In this document: piece after piece, positions 39,801 to 51,800 of the stretch
How the letters are laid out: each line of letters opens with the position of its first letter
Numbering within the stretch: the first letter of the stretch is position 1
Assembly (NCBI RefSeq): GCF_001625305.1
Contig: NW_017803921.1
Span: 2,683,790 to 2,747,789, forward strand
Length of the DNA stretch: 64,000 bases
DNA from: Branchiostoma belcheri
Taxonomy: Eukaryota; Chordata; Leptocardii; Amphioxiformes; Branchiostomatidae
Reading direction: 5' to 3'
Program-made: the position numbers and the translations under genes
The notes under the pieces: model-generated
Seen by the model: only the letters and a program-made list of their open reading frames with translations
Told to the model about the DNA's origin: nothing
Database searches by the model: none

Positions 39801-42800
39801 AGGATATCGAATGGATAGAAGAAACATACCAGAGGCGTGTACTGTAAATTACTTTATGTTCACGTCAGCAATAGTTCATGGTCTGAGAAAAATGGACATG
39901 TTCACGGAACTTTACATTCGCAATTTCCATGATCATTTTGGGGTTGAGAGTCGTTTTCAGTGTCCCTATAGGATATTTTCTTATTTTTGGTCGGATTGGT
40001 TTAGAAATTTTTCTGTCCCACCCTAGCTTGGTTTGCAGGGTATGTGTCATGGACAAATTAAAAGACCCCTAATATGATATCAGAGTGAAAGAAAAACCAC
40101 ATTCAAGTCTTGCTTATTTTGCAGCTACTATATGAGAACACATATGGTAATGGATATGGTTTTCATTGACTTTTTTTATAACAGCAATCTGTTCTCTACT
40201 GTGTGACAGTATTGGGACCATGCATGTTTTTTTCTTTGTTTTTGAATCATATGATAGAACAAAATCACATCCATGAAATCATGTCTGCGTTGCCTATAGC
40301 TACAAGCCATTCTGCCCAGCTTACTACTTTGCTTCACAAAATTGCATTTTCTTATCTACAGGTACGTTCACAGGCCCCCGGTATGAATGAAAGCATTCCT
40401 AGAGCCAGTATAATGATGAAAGGATGTACAACATCCAAGGTCATTTGGTGTAATTCCCACTGTAAGCCTTCAAGTGCATCAGTGTACGGCACAAGTGCAT
40501 AGATGTACATGAGATCGGTGGGCGAATGACGTTTTTACGCATTCTGAAATCCTTGGAGAGCTGTAAGATGGATTGGTATGGAGTCCTGGAGGGGGAGGGT
40601 TGAAAGTGGCAGTTTTTGAGAGTCTCAGAGGATTTACAATCCAGATAGAGATAATTTATCTTACTATAAAGTTTTTCAAGCATCCTCTTGTGCCCCTTTC
40701 CATCCTTGGTACATAGTATATCGTCATATCATTTTCAGTCCTTGAAACACATAACCATGTACATCAATTTTTTCAGCAACTTTCTAATACAGGGGTATCT
40801 GTACATGTTGTTTCTTCTTTGCTGAAAAGACTATGACTTAAATTGGTTAAAATCACTAGAAAGTACATGTACCAGACAAATTTTACCTGCTCTCGCACAG
40901 AAAACATGGCTGCGAGTGTGAGAGTGTGGGTACAGTCAGCCATTAAATGGATACGCAGCTACCTTGGTAACAGGAAACAAGCTGTGTTTGTAAATCATAC
41001 TAAATGGCAGCTTTTCATCTTACAGAGAAACCAAGTGTGGTGTACCGCAGTGCAACTGCCTTGGACCATTACTATTTTCCATATTTGCAAACGACCTTCC
41101 CACAATAACAAAGCACAGTACAGTAGTCATGTATGTATAAACATTTAACATGTATTTGGAACCCTGTGTAGCTAGTCTGCTGTATTTGTAGCACTACTCC
41201 TGCTCCCTTTCACACTACTAATGAGACAGAGACAGGGATTAAGTGGATCGGCATCAATCTTCATTAATCCTCACAACTCATCAGTCCTTAATCCCTCTTC
41301 ACTGCAATCCACTCCATGTCTTCTACAAGAAAGGTGATGAGTTTATGTGTCACCCTGTTTTTGCACCTTTCTGGTGTTGCTCAAGCCATCAATCACAACA
41401 AATTAAAGCTCATGACGTTAGACAGTCAAATCCTCTACAAATACAACAATGTTTGTTGAAAAGTTGAAAAGATAGGTTTTCTTATGTTTATGTTTACCGA
41501 AAGAATACTGTTTTTGCTCAATTTCCTCTTCTTCTTCTCCAAACAGTGACCTCTGACATGAACCAATGTTGTGTCTGTTGCCATGGTAACTAGTGTTGGG
41601 TTACATCATGTTGCAATTTCATAGCAGAGGGATTTAGACTGCAGTCATATATGATTGTGTTGAGTAAGAACTAACAGAGCAGACCATGTGCGAAGGTTAA
41701 CATTATGCATTTGCCTTGCAAATGTTACCTTTCTAGTTTTTTTTTTTTTCTCAGAATACAGTTGTAGGAATCCAAGTCTAGATTGCTGCTTTGTCCCAAT
41801 ATCTAATGCAGGTTTTCCTTCCCAGAAAAAAATTGGTTTCTCCATAGTGTGATGCATGATCGTAAATGTAGGGGGCACACTAGTGGCTGGTCATGCAAAT
41901 GCAAATGAGTCCTCTGTACAAATCATGGCTTGTGGTCCCCAGAGGTTTGAGTCACTCATCTGATGGCCGGAATCACCCAGACCAGATTAGGCCTTAGTCA
42001 TGTACTTTGATTTTTTACTATGAAAGAGGGACATCAGTGCCAGAATGTACTAAAAAGGGGCTTTGTAGAAAGAAATGAGATGTTGAGCTGAGAAGATGAG
42101 TTGAGAAGATCAGATATTTGAGTAAGAAAAGGGCAAAATGACAGCTACTTATCTGGTGGCATAGTTTTCTGATAGTTTCTGCTATTCTATACATGTACAG
42201 ACCATAAACCATGATTTCTTGCCATGTTGTATCATACTGGAATATATACTGCATTGGTCAAAGTGGCATGTCTTTTTTTTTTGTATGTAGGACAATTCTC
42301 ATTCAGCATTTGTATCTGGAATGCCTAGACAGAACGCCGTCAAAGTTTTGTCCTGAGGAAGGAATTTACTTCACATTTAAACTTCTATCTGTCTCTAAAA
42401 AGTCTAATCATAGTTGTTGCCTTTTAAAGATTGATGGAATTGAAAGTGTTACTGTGTGATTGGTAGGAGTCAGGGATGTACATGTCATGTAGTTTTGTCA
42501 TTCAGTATTCCTTTGTCCACTAAAATTCTTTTGCTGCTTGTCATAATTGTGTCCTTTCCATGAACTCACGACTACTTGAGTGTTTCCGTCACATGTATCA
42601 ATCTGTATCACAGCCTGATCCTATTACAATAGATTTTCCCAGGTAAAAGGCATCCATTGCAATTTCAGAGCAGCAAGACAAAAACGTTCTGGCCGAGGAA
42701 GCCTGATTGACATTTACTGCCATTTCTTAGCACCTTTTTGTCATCATTTTATACTTGAAGCATTTGATTTTGAAATAGCCCCAAAACATGCTACATGAGG

Positions 42801-45800
42801 CATCTCTTTATTTTTGGGCACCACCCATAAATAACTAGAACCAGCCTACGATACAAAACAAGCAACCGTCAGTGACATCACATTTTTGCCTCACAGATAT
42901 CAGTATGCTATGGGATAGGACTGATGCAACCTACTACATTTAAAGAATGACCAGAAAATTGACTTTGAAAATCCAGTTTTGCCACCTAGAAATTGCGTTT
43001 GATGCCTTTAAGAAATTGCATTTCAGTCCTTGACTAGAAATCCAGTTTGATGTTTCCATGGTGCTGAATTCAGCGTTGTTGTTGTTTCAATGCCATCCTT
43101 GGAAATCGAGTTGTTCTTGTATCGCTTCTGCTAGATAACACAATCAGGATTTACATGGAAATGCAAACATACCATCAATGGCTAGTAACAAATCGCTGTA
43201 CATAGAAAGCCAGTTGGATGGAGTATCGTGTGTGCCCGAAACCTGGGTTCTTCTTTGTTTTAGTCGGATGTTTGATCAACGTTGCATCAAATTTTGCCTG
43301 TGGCAGATGATATCTTTTATGATCCAATACATGAGCATTTTAGAGTTGGATCAGAACCTTTTTTTTATTTTTCAGAAAATCAGCAAATGAGACAAAATTA
43401 AGCAGCAAATCTGATAACCAATTGTTGAAATTGGTGTGGTCTTAGATTGTCAAAGACAAACATTTCTGTATCACACGAATAAACCTTTCAATCTTGAATG
43501 AAAATTTGGCAGATTTGTCAGGCATTGATTACCATTCTACCACCTATCCATGATGATGTTTTAGCATGAGCTGAGTCATCCCAGCTTAGTCTGGGAGCAA
43601 ATTGTCAGATATGCTTCTGAATCTCAATGAGCCCGTGGCAAAAACAGCATAATAGATCTGTACTTTGATAGATATAATTGTGATTTTCATCCATTAGGAC
43701 TTAGCACTTTTCTTATATACAGTTTCAGATGTTTAGGCTGCATACACATGTACACCAATTCAATCAATTGGTTCTCAGATTTGCTTTTTTTGTCTGATTT
43801 GCAAACAAATTGTAAAGAAGATTCAGGTTCTGGATCAACCCCAAAATGCTCATATTTTGGCCCAAACAGTTGACAAAAGCTCATTTTCTACCTACTAAGT
43901 AATTGTTACTGTAATAGTTTTTTTCCATCTATCAAAAAGTTTAAAATTCCTTATTTTGAATTATAAACCAGCCTGATATGTTGACGTCATGGCTCCTATC
44001 ATAGAATTTTGGGCTATCATAGGATGCCTAGGTTTTTTTGGCCTGTCACTTTTTTTTTTTTTCTAAAAAAAATTCCAAGAACCAACAAATTGGTGCAACC
44101 CTCATAGAATGCAGAAGAGCTGCACATACAAGGTTTAGAGTCAGTAAGCTGTATGGGTTTGGACACACTGTTAAGCCAGCGATCGATCAATTCCCATGAG
44201 TGTCATGTTAGCAACCGTGCATCCTCAGTATCTGTTAAATAAAGGAAATTGCATTTTTGTAAAATTTTCATCCAAAAAATACCCTACTGTAGTTAATACA
44301 GATTTTTTCTGAAAGTTGATCTATTGGTCTAAGTCTTGTCCTGGACAAATTTTTTCGTGCTGTATATGAGAATGATTTTGTGATAGAAAAGCCGTTGCAA
44401 GCTTCCTCTGGGGGTTGTTCTATTCAGCAAGACGTAGAGTAATAAGAAATCAATATCTGTAGTATGTCAATGATGAAAAATTGATAATTCCGGAGGTAGG
44501 CTAGAAGCCCTGACTCCACTGTGTGTGGGTAATGTTCACTTAATAACAGGCAACCTTAGGCCACACCAATTTAATCAGTTGGTTCTTGGATTCGCCCGCC
44601 TCATTTTTAAAAAAAATTGTAAACAAAGGATTCAAGTTCTGATCAAAAATGACAAATAGCTCATATTTTGGCACCAACAGTTGAGGAAAGTCCTTGTCTT
44701 CCTAGTTGTGACAGTATCTATGTTTACTGAAGCAAAACATTGTTTTTGCTCTGTTTCTTCTTCTTCTTCTCCAAACCAATAAGTTCAATGACTTGAACCG
44801 GATGTCTGTGACCATGGTAACTTAGGTGTTGGATTTCATCATGTTGCAATTTTGTAGCAGGAGGGATTTAGACTTAACATTATACATTTGCTTTGCAAAT
44901 GTTACCTTTCTAGTTTATTCCTTTTAACAATGCATTGGTTTGATTAAAGATTGAAAAACCAGTCTGGTATGTTAACTTAATGGCTCCAATTGTTACACAT
45001 GGCCCATCCTCTCACTTTATATTTTTTTCTGAAAATATCTAAGAAGCAACAAATCAGATTGGTGTGGCCTTATGTTCACTTCATAACAGACAACCATATC
45101 TTGCTGCTAGCCAACAGTTGAGTTGTAAATCTAAAGCTGTCGGTGGTAATAACATCCTTATGGAAAGATAGTAAGGAAAACAAATTGATGTTTGGAGGGC
45201 ATTTATTGCAATGTATTAGGATTATTACTAGGTAGAAAGAGTTATTGCACAGTGCACAGTTAGCATACAGATAGTTGGTAGTGTGTTATGATAAAGGGTG
45301 TCACATAACACACCCATGTAGAACTACAATTTGTTGGTTCTCTGATTTGCCCGCTTCTTTTTTTTTTTTTTTTGATTTGCAGAAAAGGAAAATTCAACTG
45401 AGTTCTGAATCAACTCCAAAATACTATTATATTTTGGCCTGAACAGTTAAAGGAAGCCACTTCTCTTCAGAATTGTTGCAATTTTTCCATCTATCAATGC
45501 AGTGGGTTGATTAAAATTTTCTTTAGCCAAGATTTTTCATGGCTCCTATCATAGCATTTGGGGCTATCATAGGATGCCTAGGCCTTTTTTTCGCTCTGTC
45601 ACATCATATTCTTTCTGAAAAGATCCAATAACCAACAAATTAAATTGGTTTGGCCTAAATGCTCATAATTTTGTTGATTATTGACCTTGATGCATGCATG
45701 TGTTTGCAATTTCACAGCAATTTTATTGAGGTGTCTATATATTTATCATCCAGTATGAAAGGCTTCAAACTTAAACATTAAAGGCTAACAATTTGCCAAA

Positions 45801-48800
45801 ATACATGCTCCTGATGAATATGTGTAATGTACGAGCCAAAATAAGACTTGCGTGCAACTCAGTCCTGATAAAATATTGATAGTGATTCCACAGTACTCCG
45901 TGGACGTGCCCCAGATGTCTGCGTGTCACACAAATGAATCAAATGGAACAGTAACTGTTGTAACAACAGTGATGTCATCTGATTGGTTATGCATGCACAG
46001 TGGAAAGTGAATAACTTTCTATCGCCAAGATTTTTTGGCCAAATTACAAACCCTAACACAATTTAGGCTTTGGTTTGTTTAAAAGTTTAAAATCAATTAT
46101 TTGAATTATAAACGAGCCTGGTATGTTGATGTCATTGCTACTAATATCATAGCTTTCAGGGCCATCAAAATCTGTTTTTTTTTTTTTTTCGCCCTGTCGC
46201 TTCATATTTTTTCTAAAAAAATCCACAAACCAACATTATCTAATTGTTGTGACCTTAGTCCTTTGTACATGTATTCTGTGCTAACCTTCCAGTTCCACCT
46301 AACCGTATGACTGTATTTCCTGCCCCTGTCAGGCTGACTAACTCCTGTGCCGTCATCGCTTTTGTTTTCCAGATTTCTCAGATCGTATCAGCGGGTCCCG
46401 CAGGACTGGCTATGAGACGCGCACCGAATACGAAATCGTGAGTGGAGCACTTGACAGCCAATGGGGGGCATTGTAACATATTACACATACGGATGTGGAA
46501 ATTGTGCGAGATTAGAGGGAATAGAAGGAAAATGGTGTTTTCATGAAAATTGTTCCACATACATTTATACTCAGTTAACTTCAAATCAGCAGCTAGATTG
46601 AGAAGCTAGAGCTAGGCCACACCAATTTCATCAATTGGTTTTTTGAAAAAAGAAAAAGATTTTAGGTTCAACATCAACTTCATATTTTGACCCAAACTGT
46701 TGAAGAAAGACTTTGTCTTCTTACATGTAGTTGTTAAAGTTTTTTTTTATCAATGCATCAGTTTAATTAAAAGTTCAAAATTCATTGCCTTCGACTGAAG
46801 GCTATGCCTTCGGAGAAGGTTATGAAATCGGGTTTGCACTGTTTGGCAGATTAGGCACGATAACTCTTGAAGGCAAGGTCCGAGGTTCACGATTTTTGGC
46901 AGGCAGGTTGATTTAGGGGTGGCCATTGTCAAGGCTAAAAATGGGCTTCGTGGGGGGTTCCTAAGTCACTGTAGTTGACCTTGGTTTTTGGTGTTTTTTC
47001 CTTGTCATCAAGATATCTCGAGAATCCTTAAATGGATGTTCATTATTTTTAGTGGGCAAGTTACCGTTGAAAATGCCGAGGTCAAGTTCAAAGATGGGCC
47101 CCGTGGGGGTTTCTATGTCACTGCAGTTGACCTTTGTTCTTGTGTTTTTCTTGTCTATCNNNNNNNNNNNNNNNNNNNNNNNNNNNNNNNNNNNNNNNNN
47201 NNNNNNNNNNNNNNNNNNNNNNNNNNNNNNNNNNNNNNNNNNNNNNNNNNNNNNNNNNNNNNNNNNNNNNNNNNNNNNNNNNNNNNNNNNNNNNNNNNNN
47301 NNNNNNNNNNNNNNNNNNNNNNNNNNNNNNNNNNNNNNNNNNNNNNNNNNNNNNNNNNNNNNNGTGCTAGGGTCATGATTTTTAGATGGTAGGTAGCTCT
47401 CGTGCTCAGAAAGAAGTGCCGTAAGTTTGGGCCCCGTAGCAGCTTATTTGGGAAATGCAGAGGCATTTGTTTGAAAATGTTTGAAGTAGGATAGCTCAAG
47501 AACCGGTTGACGGATTGTTGTTATTTTTGGTATCTCGGTAGCTTAAGTGATGCTTGACCTAATTAGATGACAATTATGCAAATCACAATCTAATTTACAT
47601 AATTAATGACAAAAGTCTATAAATCTGCTGCGTTCCATGATAGAACAATTGAAATGGTGGCATATTTAAACAAGAGGAAGAGGAACATTGACAGATATTA
47701 ATTATGTAAATTGTGACCCAATTTGATTAATTAATAAGAGAAATCTATATGTCTTTCATACTGCACTAGACCTTTTTGGTTTCCACCCTCTGTGGATTAC
47801 ATTGCTTTATGCCCACAAGGATAGCTGGAAAAAACTTTCCTGTTTGTTGAAACAACAGAATCCTTGCGAAATTGGCGAAAGTGGCACTTAATGCTGCATT
47901 AATACTGAAAGTTTTAATACTGGGTTAATGCTGGGTTAACGACTCGCCCAGCCTTCAAACACACATAGATACATCATTCATAATGTACAATGTAGAAAAG
48001 GCAATCTTTCTTTTTATTAATGTTTGTTACATGTACTGGAGCAACTGCATAACTCTTGTAAAATTTGTGAACCCTGACACAAGACTGCACAAATGTACAC
48101 GCTAATGTTGTAGGGAATACAGGAAACCTATTCATATCTAGGTTAAAACAACAAGTTACAGACAGGAAGCTGTCAACATTGGTTTTAGTTGAAAAAACGT
48201 TTTCTTTGAAATTGTTTGTTGAAAAAACATTAGTGGCCCAGTGCCCCAGCAGAGCGTGCTTTATTTGACAGGTCTGTGGCCCCCAGTGTGAACATCTGGA
48301 ATTAGCCTGGTTGCCAGACCCATAGCACACTGGACACAAAGTATCTCAGTTTGGCACCCAGGTAAATCTGGAATATGGATAATGTGAATAGGTTTCCCGT
48401 AATACCTACAACATTAGCATGTACAGTTGTGCAGTCTTGTGTAGTACATTTGTGCATATCGTATCGTAATGCAACAGGAGTTAAAGATTTAAACCCGATA
48501 TAAGGTCACAAACTTTGTTTTAATCGATAACATAGTTGGTATACTGTACACAATGGCCAGGTCACTAGAAGGAAGTGGTCTGAACGCATTGAGCAGTATC
48601 TAATCTTTATAAGCTTTGTGGCTTTAGCGAGGAGCACGGCGGTATTCTATGAATGACTTTGAGTTTGTATGCCTGTAATCTTCTTCATAATGGTCGTGTG
48701 GAGAGGGAATAGAGAAGCCCTGCCATTGAAAGGATAGATTTTCACGACCATATTATGGTCCGATGGGCCCCCACAAGAAAACTAACATAGCCAAACTGCG

Positions 48801-51800
48801 TCGCCAACCTGAGAAATAACCAGTAAATAACTACTAGTTCAAAAATTGAAGATTGTTAAATTGCAACTAGGATACATATTTTATTTGAATTCTATCCAGG
48901 ATAAATTGCATTGACAGGATAGACTGGGACGGTTAGGTAGGTCACCCGAGGCTGACCTCAGCCCTGCCAGTCGTACCTCTGGGAACGTCCCCGGAGGACC
49001 TGGGCTAATCTATACCACTATCCGGGCTGGAATAGAAAGTCGGGCTGTTTCCTGCTAAAAGTTTGATACGACGGCCCCTCTAACAAGTAAGGCATATATG
49101 ATAAATGAGTTTCTCTTTGTGGAGGAAGACTAACTTTCTACCAGGCACCATGGATCACTGGAAAAATAGTAGAAAACGGCCAAAATAAAGGGAATAGTAT
49201 GCCGCTAAAGGGTCAGATAGCCCGCTAGAGAGATACAACTCACCGGGAGGAACCCATTTATCTTACATACCACATACCATCACAACAATTGGCCAGTTTG
49301 TGTGATTTTGTAACTTGCAATTGTCTTCAATGTATTGGACATCGCACGCTTCAACAACACTGGCTGCATAGAAGAATAATTTAGTTGAAGGAGTTTTTGC
49401 CGTTTTGAAGTTTGGATCACCGCGTATCGGAGGGAAGAAAACAACCTTTCGCGGCCAGACTCCCCAGGCCAATTCTCCTCTTCTTTTTGCCGAATTCTAC
49501 GATCCGTATTTCCGTAGAAAGACATGGTACAGGCTTGGTGAATAGTCTGTTGCTTCGTTCACTACGATAATCATCTTCACAAAAAACCTACACTATACAC
49601 ACACACAACACCCACCAAAACAATATCACACTGTCGAAGGCATGAGACCTCCGAACTCTAGTTGTATTATAATAACGCAGCCTACATGACATTGTGTAAC
49701 TATGCCTTGGCCTGTTTTTATTTTTTTTGTGACTGTTGCTTCATTTTTTTCTGGAAAAAATCCAAGAACCAACAAATTAAATTGCTATGGCCATATTTTC
49801 AAATGGAAATTAGCAACACTAACAACTACAATGTATGTGTATGCAAACAGTGATGAAAATTTAAAAGATAAACATTTTACATTAGTACTTTTAGAATGAT
49901 TAGATTTAGCTACATTTCACAATATCCCAGTATTACAAGAAGATCTAGAGAGCCTTTGAAATTTACAATGAATTTCAGAATCCATAGAGGTAGTAACATT
50001 ACATTTTTACATTCTATTTTGTAACTTACTGTTATTCCTACAACATGAAATGTATTACTTTGCTACCTGGAGAAGTATGGCTACTACTTATATAACTGTC
50101 CGACTGGCATTTGGAATTCACAGTGCATCACATAGATTGTTACTATGAATGTAATTAAGACTCAATTGTCAGGAAATATGTTCTGCAGAAATAAAAGCGT
50201 AAATTTTAAGCCACTTACTGTTGGCACCAGGTGCAGCTTTGCAGCACACAATTTTCTTAAATGACAGTTTTATCTGACATGAAATATGGCTTTCCCACTG
50301 GCCTTGGGTGTGTGGAGAAAGTTGATTTCTTTTGTTTTGACATCAATGCAGCTTTTATTGATTCTTCATAACTTAGTGTAAGGAACAGAGTATGAAAGAA
50401 AAAAATGATTAGGAGATTGGAAACAGGCAAATGGCTGTAGAAGAGTGGTAGATTTTCTCAGTCCTAACAGTTTTTAAACAATGAAAACAACACTAATTTT
50501 CATACGTTTAAAGCAATACCCAATTTAATTAGTAGTGTGTCATTTTTATAAAAGGATCCTAAATCATACCCCTTCCCTGGACATTTCCTTGTTAAGGTTA
50601 TTGATAATTGTTAACCAGATCAGTAGTTAAGGATGTTTATTGTTGACCCACAGCTGGGAGAGGGGGAAGGAGTGGAGACTCCTCAGCAGAAGTTCCAGCG
50701 TCTTCAGTGTGAGATGAAGGAACTGGTGGAAGATGTCGAGAAACTTAAGGTGTGTCCATACACAAACAAGATCATGTCCTCTAAAAATAGAATGTTTTAT
50801 ATACATAATTTATAAATAACAATACAAAAGTCACAGTGAAAACCGTGAACATAACAGCACTAGAGCTGTGTACCTAAACAAATTTTAGGTACAGGTACAG
50901 GTACAGGTACACAGGTTTAGGTACAGGTCCGGACCTGAACCTGTACCTGAACAATTCGACCAATTTATATGGTCTTCTGAACTCCTTCAATAACAAAAAA
51001 TACATAAATAAACTTGATAGTTAAGGTTTATTCTTTGTTTATGGCGAATGCTCAGATAAAATATAGGCAAAACTTAAGTGTTTTGTTTTCATGAACACGC
51101 TGTCCTTACACAGGGACCCATTGTTAACCACCTTTATACACATTTGAGGTCACAAATAGGCATAAAATTGGTGTGAAATTGTTTAGGTACAGTACCGGTA
51201 CTGAGGGAGTAGGTATTTTGGACCTGTACCTAATCAGTTTTTCCGGTACAGTATCGGTACTGCATACCGGTACACAGCTCTAAACAGCACCATGAAAAAA
51301 TCAGTAATTACACAGTAGTATAGTAATAATTACAATGTTTCAGAAAGGTTTATGAAAGACTCAGTTTCTTTATGATTGCACTGGTATAGAAGTTAAAAAC
51401 CATAAGAGAATTCTCCAAACCCTGCTAAAATATTGGATCTAAAAGTAAATGTTTTGTTTTGGTTTTCCCAGACTGCCATGAAAGACACGAGTGAGACGGA
51501 CCAGCTGAACCCTGTGCAGGTGTCCCAGCAGGTGCAGGTGCTGCAGAAACAGCTGTATGAGCTGCACCTGGAACAGACGTTGGGACAGGAGGCAGCTGCT
51601 GACATCACTGATCCTCACAATGCCCTGCCAAAGTCAGTACATGCAATTTCCATCAAGAATGTGACATACACATATACAACCATGTTATTCTTACTTCAGG
51701 TTAAGACATATTAGGTCATGCTGATTTGATTATATGGATTACATTGTCTGGAAGCCCCAAAACTGATGTGAGAAAAAAAGTTTGGCAAAAAAAAAGTTGC

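Larger units (their letters stand above)
36359..46372. other. DCTN2 intron 3 (about 10 kb), repeat nest
   Basis: Three copies of a roughly 170-220 bp repeat (37676-37850 inverted, 41485-41760, 44715-44925) and many copies of a family whose ends carry AATTTGTTGGTTCTTGGAT (38073-38260, 43740-44103, 44560-45075, 45326-45655, 46069-46250). Also a reverse-transcriptase fragment (40940-41130) and a possible SANT-like fragment (39195-39305). Confidence 0.6.
46438..50653. other. DCTN2 intron 4 (about 4.2 kb)
   Basis: Contains a minisatellite with the assembly gap (46930-47450), a large foldback (48077-48450), a GC-rich structured stretch (48917-49085), an unexplained minus-strand ORF with CpG-rich start (49280-49525) and TTGGTTCT-family MITE pieces (46616-46790, 49705-49800). 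Confidence 0.5.
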
